Positions 55,615-64,000 of a stretch of DNA of 64,000 nt are shown here, one piece after another. The stretch comes from Vibrio coralliilyticus (GTDB taxonomy: Bacteria > Pseudomonadota > Gammaproteobacteria > Enterobacterales > Vibrionaceae). The stretch's first letter is position 1; the number at the start of each line of letters is the position of its first letter. The stretch spans positions 620,001-684,000 of the forward strand of contig NZ_CP024628.1 of assembly GCF_024449095.1 (NCBI RefSeq), in the 5' to 3' direction. A model generated the notes under the pieces. It had not been told where the DNA came from, did no database searches, and saw only the letters and a program-made list of their open reading frames with translations. A program made the position numbers and the translations under genes.

Positions 55615-56196
55615 ATGCAAAAGAAAATCTCTAAAACTCCCACCATTGTTTGCTGCGATTCGCTGGAAGAACAAGCAAGGCTGACCACCTTATTGGCTCA
55701 GGATTATGACGATGTCATTGGATGTCAGCTAAGCCAATTTGAAGCCTTGTTGCAACGTGAGCCGGGTGCCAATGTTGTAGCGGGTTGGAAACAGCCCAGT
55801 GCAGAACTCCGTTTAATCATTGATGTTTGTCGCGAGAAACAGCGGCCATTACTCGTCGTGATTAAGCAGTTTTTATCCAATGATATTAATCGTTTACCAG
55901 AGTGTATGGATTACGTTTTGTTACCTGCCGATTCTGATCTTAGCCTTAAACCTTGGCTCGAACATGCCGCTATTGCGAGGGCATCGTTGCTGGCGATGGA
56001 GTCTGAAATTGAATCCTTAGCAGGGAAACTGGAAGAGCGAAAAATGATAGAAAAAGCCAAAGGGTTGCTGATGAAAATGCATAATGTGGATGAAGAGTCT
56101 GCCTATAAAGCGATGCGAAAATCTGCAATGCAGTCGAGCCAGACCTTGGCTCAAGTGGCGAAAAACATATTGATCACTTTAGAAACCTTGAAATAG
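55615..56196 (+). CDS. nasT: ANTAR-domain transcription antiterminator, NasT-like
   Basis: RNA-binding antiterminator expected to release the terminators before nasA and nrtA. The C-terminal ANTAR domain (about 125-190) is clear: KLEERKMIEKAKGLLMKMH, then ESAYKAMRKSAMQSSQTLA. The N-terminal 120 residues have a receiver-like pattern, but the expected phosphoacceptor position reads NVVAGWKQPS with no aspartate, so control is probably not by phosphorylation. In NasT systems nitrate releases NasT from NasS; no NasS gene is visible here. It starts with ATG at 55615 after AAGGAATG. The nasT name is by family. Confidence 0.87.
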   Translation: MQKKISKTPTIVCCDSLEEQARLTTLLAQDYDDVIGCQLSQFEALLQREPGANVVAGWKQPSAELRLIIDVCREKQRPLLVVIKQFLSNDINRLPECMDYVLLPADSDLSLKPWLEHAAIARASLLAMESEIESLAGKLEERKMIEKAKGLLMKMHNVDEESAYKAMRKSAMQSSQTLAQVAKNILITLETLK

Positions 56197-56224
56197 CGAA
56201 CTACCTCTTTGGGGTTAGGTATAA

Positions 56225-56261
56225 ATTTCCGTAATGGTGCAGTATGCACAACTTAATAGCA
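56225..56261. promoter_or_regulatory. NtrC-like half sites upstream of the nrtA promoter
   Basis: GGTGCA at 56236-56241 and TGCACA at 56245-56250 are good NtrC half sites in back-to-back order. Outer halves at the required spacing are poor (ATTTCC, ATAGCA), so this could be two degraded enhancers about 75-95 bases before the promoter. Confidence 0.4.
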
Positions 56262-56322
56262 TCAATCATTTTGACTAAATGCTTCAGGTTTTTAAGGTTA
56301 TGAAATAAAAAGAAAAATAGTA

Positions 56323-56339
56323 TTGGCACGTAACTTGGA
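56323..56339 (+). promoter_or_regulatory. Sigma-54 promoter of the nrt-nir operon
   Basis: TTGGCACGTAACTTGGA. The -24 block TTGGCACG is a perfect match; the -12 block TTGGA has GG where GC is usual. Spacing is correct. A start near 56350 would give a 108-base leader with the attenuator. Confidence 0.62.
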
Positions 56340-56376
56340 ATACATATTTTAGAAATTTGGTTCACACGCGATTCAA

Positions 56377-56442
56377 CGTTACCAACGGCGGTAATGAAGG
56401 AATGCAACGGCGCTACTGCTCGAAAGAGCAGTAGCGCTTTTT
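56377..56442 (+). promoter_or_regulatory. Leader attenuator of nrtA: two AACGGC hexaloops and a strong terminator
   Basis: Hairpin P1 is CGTTACC-AACGGC-GGTAATG (56377-56396), a 7-bp stem with one G-U and a six-base loop with A at 1 and G at 4. AACGGC recurs at 56406-56411 flanked by GC and GC; this P2 stem is short, but its 3' arm overlaps the terminator. The terminator is GCGCTACTGCTC, GAAA, GAGCAGTAGCGC (56410-56437), then five T. This order, with P2 and terminator mutually exclusive, is the ANTAR antitermination layout. The nrtA ribosome site GGAG follows. Confidence 0.75.
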
Positions 56443-56457
56443 ATTTGGAGAAAGCGA

Positions 56458-57831
56458 ATGAAATGGACGTCAACTTTTAAACAATCACTATTGGCTCTTC
56501 CCCTTGCATTGTCGGTCTCTGTACCTTCGGCTTGGGCTGAACTCGGTGAGCCTGAGCTGGAAGATCTCAAGTTTGGCTTTATTAAGCTCACTGATATGGC
56601 ACCGCTCGCGGTTGCTTATGAGAAAGGCTTTTTTGAAGATGAAGGTCTCTATGTCACGTTGGAAGCGCAAGCTAACTGGAAGGTTCTGCTTGACCGTGTC
56701 ATTGACGGTGAGCTTGACGGCGCGCACATGTTATCTGGTCAACCTTTGGGTGCAACCATCGGTATTGGTACCCAGGCTGAAGTGATCACTGCGTTTAGCA
56801 TGGACCTAAATGGTAATGCGATCACGGTCTCTAATGATACTTGGGAAGAGATGAAGCCACACATCCCCAAACAGGCTGATGGCAAACCTGTTCATCCGAT
56901 CAAAGCGGATGCACTCAAGCCAGTTGTCGAAAGCTATCTTGATGAAGGTAAGCCATTCAACATGGGTATGGTGTTTCCAGTATCCACACATAACTACGAA
57001 CTACGTTACTGGCTAGCTGCAGGCGGGATACATCCAGGTTATTACGCACCTGAAACAGGTGATAACAGCGGACAAGTCAATGCAGATGTATTGCTGAGCG
57101 TAACACCACCACCACAGATGCCAGCAACTATGGAAGCAGGCACCATTAAAGGTTACTGCGTAGGTGAACCTTGGAATCAACAGGCGGTATTCAAAGGGAT
57201 TGGCGCGCCGGTCGTCACTGATTATGAAATCTGGAAAAACAACCCAGAAAAAGTATTCGGTGTGTCGAAGTCATGGGCAGAGAAATACCCAAATACCCAC
57301 ATACGGGTTGTGAAAGCCTTAATTCGAGCGGCACATTGGTTGGATGAAAATAACAACGCGAACCGAGACGAAGCAGTCAAACTGCTGGCGAAAAGCGAGT
57401 ACGTTGGTGCAGATGCAGAAGTGATCGCGAATTCAATGACAGGAACGTTTGAATACGAAAAAGGCGACAAGCGAGCTGTGCCGGATTTCAACGTCTTTTT
57501 CCGTTACAACGCAACGTATCCTTACTACAGCGACGCCATTTGGTATCTGACGCAAATGCGCCGCTGGGGTCAAATCTCTCAGGAACAATCAGATGACTGG
57601 TACATGGACATCGCGAAAAAAGTCTACCGACCAGATATCTACCAGCAAGCAGCCGATGCGCTAATAGAGGACGGTGTTTTGGCAACGAAAGATTTCCCGG
57701 ATTTTGCTAAGGAAGATGGCTTTCGAGCACCTCAAACCCATTTCATCGACAACATTGTTTACGACGGCCGCGAGCCTAATGCCTACCTCAAGAAATTCAG
57801 TATTGGTTTGAAAGGTAAAGACAAGGTTTAG
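56458..57831 (+). CDS. nrtA: Nitrate/nitrite ABC transporter, substrate-binding protein
   Basis: Periplasmic nitrate-binding protein of the NrtA/CmpA family. The Sec signal peptide is cleaved near AWA (residue 27). The mature part starts with a beta strand ([23 protein letters not shown], residues 36-58) and holds the family signature [16 protein letters not shown]. 457 residues. ATG at 56458 follows TTGGAG. It is first in nrtA-nrtB-nrtC-nirB-nirD, behind a sigma-54-like promoter and an attenuator. NasS-type sensors share this fold, but the signal peptide and permease linkage favour transport. Confidence 0.92.
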   Translation: MKWTSTFKQSLLALPLALSVSVPSAWAELGEPELEDLKFGFIKLTDMAPLAVAYEKGFFEDEGLYVTLEAQANWKVLLDRVIDGELDGAHMLSGQPLGATIGIGTQAEVITAFSMDLNGNAITVSNDTWEEMKPHIPKQADGKPVHPIKADALKPVVESYLDEGKPFNMGMVFPVSTHNYELRYWLAAGGIHPGYYAPETGDNSGQVNADVLLSVTPPPQMPATMEAGTIKGYCVGEPWNQQAVFKGIGAPVVTDYEIWKNNPEKVFGVSKSWAEKYPNTHIRVVKALIRAAHWLDENNNANRDEAVKLLAKSEYVGADAEVIANSMTGTFEYEKGDKRAVPDFNVFFRYNATYPYYSDAIWYLTQMRRWGQISQEQSDDWYMDIAKKVYRPDIYQQAADALIEDGVLATKDFPDFAKEDGFRAPQTHFIDNIVYDGREPNAYLKKFSIGLKGKDKV

Positions 57832-57892
57832 AGGCAATGAAGGGGAGCAATCTGCTCTCCTTTAAAAGGAATTAAGAAGTAAAGGAGTAAGT

Positions 57893-58861
57893 ATGCCTAG
57901 CAATGTCATATCGCTAGTTTCCAGCCCTAAGCTGGTGGCTAATAAAAGTAAACTGATTCTGTTCCCTCTGATCGGCATTCTGATGTTTCTCATATTTTGG
58001 CACTTAAGCGCGCGTCAGGTCGAAACATCACTCGGCACATTGCCGGGGCCAGTTCAGACATATCATCAGTTTAGTAATCTGGTTAACGAACATTGGCAAG
58101 AGAGAGATAAAGAACAAGCTTTTATCGAACGTCAGGAAAAGCGCAACGCAGCCAAGTTGGCAAAGAACCCTGAAGCAAAAGTGAAAATAAGGCCTTATAC
58201 AGGAAAGCCGACATTCTTTGACCAGATCATCACCAGCCTAATTACGGTGGCAGCCGGATTTTTGTTGGCGACACTGATTGCCATCCCACTCGGGATAATG
58301 CTAGGGCTAAACCAAGGGCTTTATCAAGCATTTAACCCAATCATTCAATTACTAAAACCAGTGTCGCCATTGGCTTGGTTACCTATTGTCACCATGGTAG
58401 TGAGCGCCACCTATGTGAGTGACGATCCTTTGTTTGCGAAGTCTTTTATTAACTCACTACTGACGGTGGCTTTGTGTAGCTTATGGCCGACTTTAATTAA
58501 TACTGCTGTAGGTGTTACGAGTGTCGACAAAGATCTGATTAACGTCAGCAAGGTACTGCAGCTCTCTTGGTGGCAGCATATCCGAACCATTGTTCTGCCT
58601 TCAGCTATTCCGATGATCTTCACCGGCCTCAGGTTATCGCTAGGTATTGCATGGATGGTACTCATTGCGGCCGAGATGTTGGCGCAAAACCCAGGGCTAG
58701 GGAAATTTGTCTGGGATGAATTTCAAAACGGCAGTTCAGCGTCACTAGGGCGCATTATGGTCGCTGTCATTACGATTGGCTTTATTGGACTGATGCTCGA
58801 TAGAGGAATGTTGCAGCTTCAGAAATGGCTTTCATGGAACAAACAGCAAGCATTGCGATAA
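57893..58861 (+). CDS. nrtB: Nitrate ABC transporter permease
   Basis: Inner-membrane permease, 322 residues with about six hydrophobic helices. The EAA loop (NVSKVLQLSWWQHIRTIVLPSA) lies near residue 215. An unusual charged stretch of about 40 residues between helices 1 and 2 (EHWQERDKEQAFIERQEKRN and onward) faces the cytoplasm or periplasm. ATG at 57893 follows AAAGGAGTAAGT. The ATPase gene follows after 9 bases. Confidence 0.92.
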   Translation: MPSNVISLVSSPKLVANKSKLILFPLIGILMFLIFWHLSARQVETSLGTLPGPVQTYHQFSNLVNEHWQERDKEQAFIERQEKRNAAKLAKNPEAKVKIRPYTGKPTFFDQIITSLITVAAGFLLATLIAIPLGIMLGLNQGLYQAFNPIIQLLKPVSPLAWLPIVTMVVSATYVSDDPLFAKSFINSLLTVALCSLWPTLINTAVGVTSVDKDLINVSKVLQLSWWQHIRTIVLPSAIPMIFTGLRLSLGIAWMVLIAAEMLAQNPGLGKFVWDEFQNGSSASLGRIMVAVITIGFIGLMLDRGMLQLQKWLSWNKQQALR

Positions 58862-58870
58862 AAGGAATTA

Positions 58871-59716
58871 ATGATGTCAAAACCACTATTAGATTTGACG
58901 CAACTCGGAATGCGATTCCCGACACCCAATGGTGAATTTATCGCGCTGAAAAACGTCAACCTCCAAATTAATAAAGGCGAATTTGTGTCGCTGATTGGCC
59001 ACTCTGGCTGTGGTAAATCAACGGTCCTCAACCTTGTCGCAGGGCTACATCTACCCACTGATGGTGGCGTGATTGTCGATAGCCGTGAAGTGAGCGGGCC
59101 AGGGCCTGATAGGGCTGTTGTGTTCCAGAATCATTCCTTACTCCCTTGGCTAACGGTATATCAAAACGTTGAGCTGGCGGTAAAGCAGGTGGCGGGTGGT
59201 AAAGGTAAGCACTGGGTTCGCGAGCAAGTTGAGCACTACCTTGACCTGATTCAGATGACTCAAGCCGCAGACAAAAAACCGGATGAAATCTCTGGAGGGA
59301 TGAAACAACGTGTTGGGATCGCTAGAGCACTGGCACTCAAGCCAAAAGTCTTGCTTATGGATGAGCCGTTTGGCGCGTTGGATGCACTAACACGCGCACG
59401 CCTTCAGGACTCATTAATGAACATTCAGGCGGAGCTAAACAATACCGTGATTATGATAACTCACGATGTTGATGAAGCTGTGCTGCTTTCAGACAAGATA
59501 GTCATGATGACCAACGGGCCCGCGGCAACCATTGGTGAAGTTCTGGAAATTGAACTTCCTCGCCCACGAAATCGCGTGGAACTCGCTGAAAACCCTGTGT
59601 ATCAGCGCTATCGTCAATCTGTTTTGAAATTCCTGTACGAAAAACAATCGAAACAAGAGTCGCCAGCAGATAAGAAAAAAGTAAACAGTAAACCTGTACC
59701 TGCGAAGACAGCATAA
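58871..59716 (+). CDS. nrtC: Nitrate ABC transporter ATP-binding protein
   Basis: Cytoplasmic ATPase driving nitrate uptake, 281 residues. Walker A is GHSGCGKST (43-51), the signature SGGMKQRVG, Walker B VLLMDEPFGALD and the switch His in MITHDVDEAV. It is a single-domain ATPase, without the NrtA-like C-terminal extension of cyanobacterial NrtC, so NrtD is an equally fair name. A basic 25-residue tail ends the protein. ATG at 58871 or the next codon may be used. Confidence 0.9.
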   Translation: MMSKPLLDLTQLGMRFPTPNGEFIALKNVNLQINKGEFVSLIGHSGCGKSTVLNLVAGLHLPTDGGVIVDSREVSGPGPDRAVVFQNHSLLPWLTVYQNVELAVKQVAGGKGKHWVREQVEHYLDLIQMTQAADKKPDEISGGMKQRVGIARALALKPKVLLMDEPFGALDALTRARLQDSLMNIQAELNNTVIMITHDVDEAVLLSDKIVMMTNGPAATIGEVLEIELPRPRNRVELAENPVYQRYRQSVLKFLYEKQSKQESPADKKKVNSKPVPAKTA

Positions 59717-59726
59717 GGAAGTGAGT

Positions 59727-62210
59727 ATGGAACATGTAGTGATTGTCGGAAATGGCATGGTCGGCCACCACCTTGTCGCACAGCTCGTCGAGCGTGGGGC
59801 GCATTTGGAAAAGAAGATCACCGTGATTGGTGAAGAAAGGTTTATTGCCTACGACCGAGTTCAATTGTCGTCTTTGTTTTCGGGAAAGTCTCATCAGGAT
59901 CTAATGCTAAGTAGTGAGGAATGGTATCAGAGACACGGGATTGAGTTGGTTCTGGGTAGTCGGGTCACTTCTATCGATAAGCAGGCTAAACGTATCGTAC
60001 TGGATGGCGAAGATATTCTTGGCTACGACCAGTTGGTGCTTGCGACAGGTTCGTATCCTTTTGTTCCGCCGATTGAAGGCAAAGACAGAGAAGACATCTT
60101 TGTTTATCGTACTTTGGAAGATCTTTCTCAGATCAAACAAGCGTGCCAAGGGGCGAAAACAGGTGCGGTTATTGGCGGTGGATTGCTAGGTCTTGAAGCC
60201 GCAAATGCGTTAAAACTGCTTGGAGTTAAGACCCACGTTGTAGAATTTGCGCCGCGCTTGATGCCTGTCCAGCTCGATGACGGAGCGGGCACTGTGCTAA
60301 AAGAAAAAATCGAAGCAATGGGGCTGAGTGTTCACAACTCAATGATCACAGAAAAGATCTGCGACGGCGAAACCGCTCGGCATCGTTTGGTGTTCAAAGA
60401 CGCTGAGCCATTGGAAGTGGATGTCATTGTGTTTTCCGCAGGCATACGACCACAAGACGCACTTGGTCGGGAAGCTGGGCTTGCACTGGGGGAGCGAGGT
60501 GGCATTGTGATTGATGATGAATGTCAGACAAGCGATGCAAACATCTACGCCATTGGCGAGTGCGCGTTGTGGCAACAAAAGATATTTGGGCTGGTTGCCC
60601 CCGGATACGCTATGGCGCGGGTAGTAGCAGACAAGCTCACAACAAGAGAAACGGTAGGATTTACGGGCGCTGACATGAGCACTAAGCTCAAACTGCTTGG
60701 TGTTGATGTAGCGTCGATCGGTGATGCTCACAAAGCGACGGAAGGCGCACAGGAGGTGACCCTGCAAGATACGGTGTCCGGTGTTTACAAAAAGCTAGTT
60801 GTCGATGAAACGGGTAAATTTTTACTTGGGGCTATCTTGGTGGGTGACAACTCAGACTACGATGCGCTACTGCAATGTTATCTTAATCAAACTGAACTTC
60901 CTGATCACGCTGCCAATCTCTTGTTTGATACTGGTATGCTGCAAGGAGAAATGAACGATACAGCGATCATATGTTCCTGCCACAACGTGTCCAAAGGCGA
61001 TTTAGTGTCGGCCATTCAGGCTGGTGCACATGATTTAGATACCCTGAAAACTCAAACCAAGGCAGGGACAGGCTGTGGTGGCTGTAGCAATATGGTTAAG
61101 ACAGTACTGGATGCTGAGCTGATGGCGATGGGTGTTGAAGTCAATAATCATGTCTGCGAACACTTTGAAATGTCTCGACAGGAGATGTTTCATATTTGTC
61201 AGGTCGAGCAAATCAAAGACTTTGACACTTTATTGAGCAAGCATGGCAAAGGCTTAGGATGTGATCTGTGCAAACCAACCGCAGCGTCAGTTTTTGCCTC
61301 GCTTTGGAACGAACACATCATGGAGCCTCAACACAGTGCGCTCCAAGATTCGAATGATGCATTCATGGCAAACCTACAGAAAGACGGCTCATATTCGGTC
61401 GTCCCTAGGGTTGCGGGTGGTGAGATTACACCGGAGAAGCTCATTGTACTTGGTGAAGTTGCGCAGAAGTTTGATTTGTACACCAAGATCACCGGCGGTC
61501 AACGAGTCGACCTTTTTGGTGCACAAGTGGAGCAGCTACCGGAGATCTGGCAAACACTGATCGATGCAGGCTTTGAAACGGGTCACGCCTATGGGAAGTC
61601 ACTTCGCACAGTAAAATCTTGTGTAGGTTCAACATGGTGTCGTTATGGCGTTGATGACTCTGTAGGGTTAGCTATCGAATTGGAGAACCGATACAAAGGC
61701 TTGCGAGCGCCACATAAGATCAAGTTCGCGGTTTCAGGCTGTACGCGAGAATGTGCAGAGGCGCAAAGCAAAGACATTGGCGTTATCGCTACAGAAAAAG
61801 GTTGGAACCTTTATGTGTGTGGTAATGGGGGGATGCGCCCAAGACATGCTGATACCTTGGCTTCAGACCTGACTAAAGAGCAGTTAGTACAACTCATTGA
61901 TCGGGTGCTGATGTTTTATGTCAGTACTGCTGACCGATTACAACGAACCTCAGTGTGGATGGAAAACCTTGAAGGCGGCCTTGAGTATCTGAAACAAGTG
62001 GTGATCGAGGATTCATTGGGCTTGTGTGACTCACTCGAAAGCCAAATGCAGCATATTGTCGAAACCTACCAATGTGAGTGGAAGAGTACACTGGAAAATC
62101 CGGATAAGCTCAGCAAATTCCGTCCGTTCATCAATGATGACTCTACGAGCCAAGCGCTCCCTTACCAGCGAATCAGAGGGCAGCGAATTCCAGTTAAGGA
62201 GGAGCTATGA
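59727..62210 (+). CDS. nirB: NAD(P)H-dependent nitrite reductase, large subunit
   Basis: Reduces nitrite to ammonium in the cytoplasm using siroheme. The 827 residues hold an NAD/FAD disulfide-reductase domain (1-310, GNGMVG at 7-12 and GGGLLGLEAANAL), two BFD-like [2Fe-2S] segments (IICSCHNVSKGD with TGCGGCSNMV, then HICQVEQIKDFD with LGCDLCKP), a ferredoxin-like half domain, and the siroheme/[4Fe-4S] region with CVGSTWCRYG and SGCTRECAEAQS. ATG at 59727 lies 6 bases after AAGGAA; GTG at 59721 has no spacing. It overlaps nirD by 4 bases. Confidence 0.94.
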   Translation: MEHVVIVGNGMVGHHLVAQLVERGAHLEKKITVIGEERFIAYDRVQLSSLFSGKSHQDLMLSSEEWYQRHGIELVLGSRVTSIDKQAKRIVLDGEDILGYDQLVLATGSYPFVPPIEGKDREDIFVYRTLEDLSQIKQACQGAKTGAVIGGGLLGLEAANALKLLGVKTHVVEFAPRLMPVQLDDGAGTVLKEKIEAMGLSVHNSMITEKICDGETARHRLVFKDAEPLEVDVIVFSAGIRPQDALGREAGLALGERGGIVIDDECQTSDANIYAIGECALWQQKIFGLVAPGYAMARVVADKLTTRETVGFTGADMSTKLKLLGVDVASIGDAHKATEGAQEVTLQDTVSGVYKKLVVDETGKFLLGAILVGDNSDYDALLQCYLNQTELPDHAANLLFDTGMLQGEMNDTAIICSCHNVSKGDLVSAIQAGAHDLDTLKTQTKAGTGCGGCSNMVKTVLDAELMAMGVEVNNHVCEHFEMSRQEMFHICQVEQIKDFDTLLSKHGKGLGCDLCKPTAASVFASLWNEHIMEPQHSALQDSNDAFMANLQKDGSYSVVPRVAGGEITPEKLIVLGEVAQKFDLYTKITGGQRVDLFGAQVEQLPEIWQTLIDAGFETGHAYGKSLRTVKSCVGSTWCRYGVDDSVGLAIELENRYKGLRAPHKIKFAVSGCTRECAEAQSKDIGVIATEKGWNLYVCGNGGMRPRHADTLASDLTKEQLVQLIDRVLMFYVSTADRLQRTSVWMENLEGGLEYLKQVVIEDSLGLCDSLESQMQHIVETYQCEWKSTLENPDKLSKFRPFINDDSTSQALPYQRIRGQRIPVKEEL

Positions 62211-62533
62211 TTACCGACCAGAAACTAAAAATATGCCGATTGGATGACTTAGTACCCTACGAAGGTAGGGCTGCATTAATTGACGGCGAACAAGTGGCGC
62301 TTTTCCGAATTCCTGATAAAGGGGTTTTTGCGATACAAAACTGGGACCCGATAGGTAAAGCTTACGTGATAAATCGTGGCATCGTTGGTGATGTGAAAGG
62401 GGAGGTGTGCGTCGCTTCTCCCCTATATAAGCAGCATTTCAGCCTAAAAACAGGTCAATGTGTTGAACAACCAGACGTAAAGCTCAAATGCTGGCCGGTG
62501 GAAGAAGAAACTCCATATCTAGTATTAATCTAA
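62207..62533 (+). CDS. nirD: Nitrite reductase, small subunit
   Basis: A Rieske-like beta-fold partner of NirB, 108 residues (LIDGEQVALFRIPDKGVFAI, WDPIGKAYVINRGIVGD, KGEVCVASPLYKQHFSL). The iron-binding Cys/His pairs of true Rieske proteins are absent, as usual for NirD. It starts in the ATGA overlap with nirB. It is the last gene of the operon, followed by a shared terminator. Confidence 0.93.
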   Translation: MITDQKLKICRLDDLVPYEGRAALIDGEQVALFRIPDKGVFAIQNWDPIGKAYVINRGIVGDVKGEVCVASPLYKQHFSLKTGQCVEQPDVKLKCWPVEEETPYLVLI

Positions 62534-62543
62534 ATATGGAAAA

Positions 62544-62576
62544 GAGGGCTGATACTGAAGGATATCAGCCCTCATT
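62544..62576. terminator. Terminator between nirD and the peroxidase gene
   Basis: GAGGGCTGATA, 8-base loop, TATCAGCCCTC. The T tract is stronger on the minus strand (TTTT), so it mainly serves the peroxidase gene; plus-strand termination of nirBD may be less complete. Confidence 0.78.
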
Positions 62577-62577
62577 A

Positions 62578-64000
62578 TTATTGGAATGTTAGGCCGAGTT
62601 CGGCTTCACTTGCGCTGTCATCTCGCACTTGTGTTGAAATCGCTGACATAAATGAGTCAAGAGCGAGTAATTCCTCTGTAGTCATCCCAAGCCTTTCAAT
62701 CAGTGGTGAAACCTCAGGGAACTTTTTGTCATATTTGTTGGCATATTGGGGGAAATTACCACTACGATTTCGTGTCATACCGTTGTTGTACATAGCAAGA
62801 AGGCCGAAAATGCGTCCGCTGCCCGTAACGATACTTAAATCAAATAAACCAAGGTGCGTTACCGGATCGGTAGATTTTATATCTCGAAGCATAGGCACTC
62901 GGAACTTACCCATGTCAGATGGATTTCCTGTTACGTTGTAGCGTCCTCGATCTTCGAGACTTCGACCATAATAAGTCAGCCCGATATTTTCAAATTGGTT
63001 GTTGGTCATTAATGGACCACTATGGCAATTCATGCAGCGAGCTTTGGTTCTGTATAAATGAAGGCCATGAATTTGTTGATCAGTCATGGCAGTGTGGTCG
63101 CCTTCAAGGAACTGGTCAAAGGCACTTTTCTGGCTGATGATGGTTCGTTCAAACGTTGCGATTGATTTAGCAATTCGATCTAGAGTGATCTGGTTATCGC
63201 CAAACGCGGCGGTAAATAATGGCTTGTATTCGTTAATGTTATCCAGCTTATTTAACATCTCATCATGGGGGAGGCCCATTTCAATCGGGTTTGAAATAGG
63301 GTGTAATGATTGTTCTTCGAGAGAAGAAATACGTCCATCTAGGAATAGAGTCTCATAGTAAGCTGTGTTAAGAATGGTTGGCGTATTTCTTTTTCCGGTT
63401 TGCCCATTGATACCTACCGCGGTTCTGAGCCCATCAGCCCAACCTTTGCTCGGATCATGGCAACTTGCACAAGAGATGGTATCGTCTTTTGACAAGCGCT
63501 TATCGAAAAATAATGCCTTACCTAATGCCACTTTTTGTTTCGAATATGGGTTATCGCTTGGAAAAGGGACAGCAGGTTTCAGGCCTAGTTCTTTCCACTC
63601 CACTCCGTCATTCACTGTTGGTTGCGGCCAGTTTTCAGGCGCTTGAGAGTATTGGCTTCTTAGTACTGCGAGATCGACGGGAGTTTCTGTTGGCGATATG
63701 TTAAACCAAACATCATAAGGCTCAAAATTATGTAATATTGCTACAGCGGATGAACGTTCATTCGGGGCTGTTAGCACTGCGCTACCTGTAGAGAAGGACA
63801 CCAGTGTCGTGTTTTCTTCATCATCAGTGGCCCAGAAGCTGGAATCTGGTGATAGAAATGGAAAAGTATTAGGAAACTTACTATCGCCACCATCAAGTAG
63901 GGTGGTTAGTTCAGCTACAGATGGCAATCGCCACCCCGCTTTCTTACACAGTTGGGCTTGATTAGCGGATGCAATAAGCCTCTTCACGGTTGTGTTGTCT
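62578..64000 (-). CDS. Di-haem cytochrome c peroxidase/MauG-type protein with DUF1566-like N-terminal domain (partial)
   Basis: Truncated by the window edge; the frame stays open past 63987 to 64000. The visible N-terminal part (QLCKKAGWRLPSVAELTTLLD, then FWATDDEE) matches the DUF1566 (Lcl-like) repeat. The C-terminal 335 residues form a di-haem peroxidase, with haem-binding CASCH and CMNCH. It probably acts in the periplasm; the signal peptide must lie beyond the window. Substrate unknown: hydrogen peroxide reduction or protein-cofactor oxidation are the family options. A GTG at 63987 is in frame but is unlikely to be the start. Confidence 0.85.
   Translation of the reverse strand, partial: DNTTVKRLIASANQAQLCKKAGWRLPSVAELTTLLDGGDSKFPNTFPFLSPDSSFWATDDEENTTLVSFSTGSAVLTAPNERSSAVAILHNFEPYDVWFNISPTETPVDLAVLRSQYSQAPENWPQPTVNDGVEWKELGLKPAVPFPSDNPYSKQKVALGKALFFDKRLSKDDTISCASCHDPSKGWADGLRTAVGINGQTGKRNTPTILNTAYYETLFLDGRISSLEEQSLHPISNPIEMGLPHDEMLNKLDNINEYKPLFTAAFGDNQITLDRIAKSIATFERTIISQKSAFDQFLEGDHTAMTDQQIHGLHLYRTKARCMNCHSGPLMTNNQFENIGLTYYGRSLEDRGRYNVTGNPSDMGKFRVPMLRDIKSTDPVTHLGLFDLSIVTGSGRIFGLLAMYNNGMTRNRSGNFPQYANKYDKKFPEVSPLIERLGMTTEELLALDSFMSAISTQVRDDSASEAELGLTFQ

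Noticed and set aside
63987..63987. GTG at 63987 as the start of the peroxidase
   Set aside because: The frame continues to the window edge and the DUF1566-like domain is cut; there would be no signal peptide.
1..64000. CRISPR arrays, prophage or integron
   Set aside because: No regularly spaced repeats, phage structural genes or integrase were seen.

Overview
The window looks like a chromosomal segment of a Vibrio (Vibrionaceae, Gammaproteobacteria). The gene content supports this: an 850-residue ChiA-type chitinase, a CosR-like MarR regulator beside a BCCT betaine carrier, RavA/ViaA, AcpH, Gsk, a PhnR-type 2-aminoethylphosphonate (2-AEP) regulator and a UAA-Leu/GCA-Cys tRNA pair. Base composition is moderate and even. 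I see no prophage, integron or CRISPR array. The only mobile element is one IS4-family insertion sequence. The genus call is by family resemblance, not by a search.

Layout. 1-2.5 kb: end of a 2-AEP uptake locus (fused permease, PhnR). 2.5-10.3 kb: EamA permease, POT-type peptide transporter, cytosolic M14 metallocarboxypeptidase, FAD amine/amino-acid oxidase, LysR regulator and L-serine dehydratase, which together suggest peptide and amino-acid use. 10.4-15.3 kb: DUF218 protein, DUF333 lipoprotein, DHH phosphoesterase, a frameshifted diguanylate cyclase, CheV and PpiC. 15.4-16.8 kb: the insertion sequence, sitting inside the hairpin terminator that ppiC and chiA shared. 16.8-25.6 kb: chitinase, threonine aldolase with a Nudix hydrolase, ravA-viaA, a Cys-rich small protein and a small membrane protein behind a Fur box. 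25.6-38.9 kb: EamA/Lrp pair, second GGDEF protein, CosR/BCCT osmoprotection, acyl desaturase, RND efflux pair and D-serine dehydratase. 39-50.2 kb: acetyltransferase, two GFA proteins, TyrP behind TyrR boxes, a 40-residue protein, AcpH, RhlE-type helicase, chemoreceptor, HAD phosphatases, Gsk and CreA. 50.5-50.7 kb: two tRNA genes.

51-62.6 kb is a complete nitrate-assimilation region: nasA, cobA (siroheme), ybiB, an ANTAR antiterminator gene, nrtABC-type uptake and nirBD. Its control regions are the most interesting part of the window. Both nasA and the nrt-nir operon have a strong intrinsic terminator just before the first gene. Each is preceded by a sigma-54-like promoter, and each has a hexaloop with A at position 1 and G at position 4 placed as expected for ANTAR antitermination. 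An NtrC-like palindrome lies upstream of nasA. This points to two layers of control: nitrogen limitation through NtrC/sigma-54, and nitrate or nitrite through the ANTAR protein, whose receiver domain appears to lack the phosphoacceptor aspartate and which has no NasS partner here.

The window ends inside a di-haem cytochrome c peroxidase carrying an N-terminal DUF1566-like domain. Two genes (the diguanylate cyclase and the transposase) are each broken by loss of one base in a homopolymer; these could be real mutations or sequencing errors.
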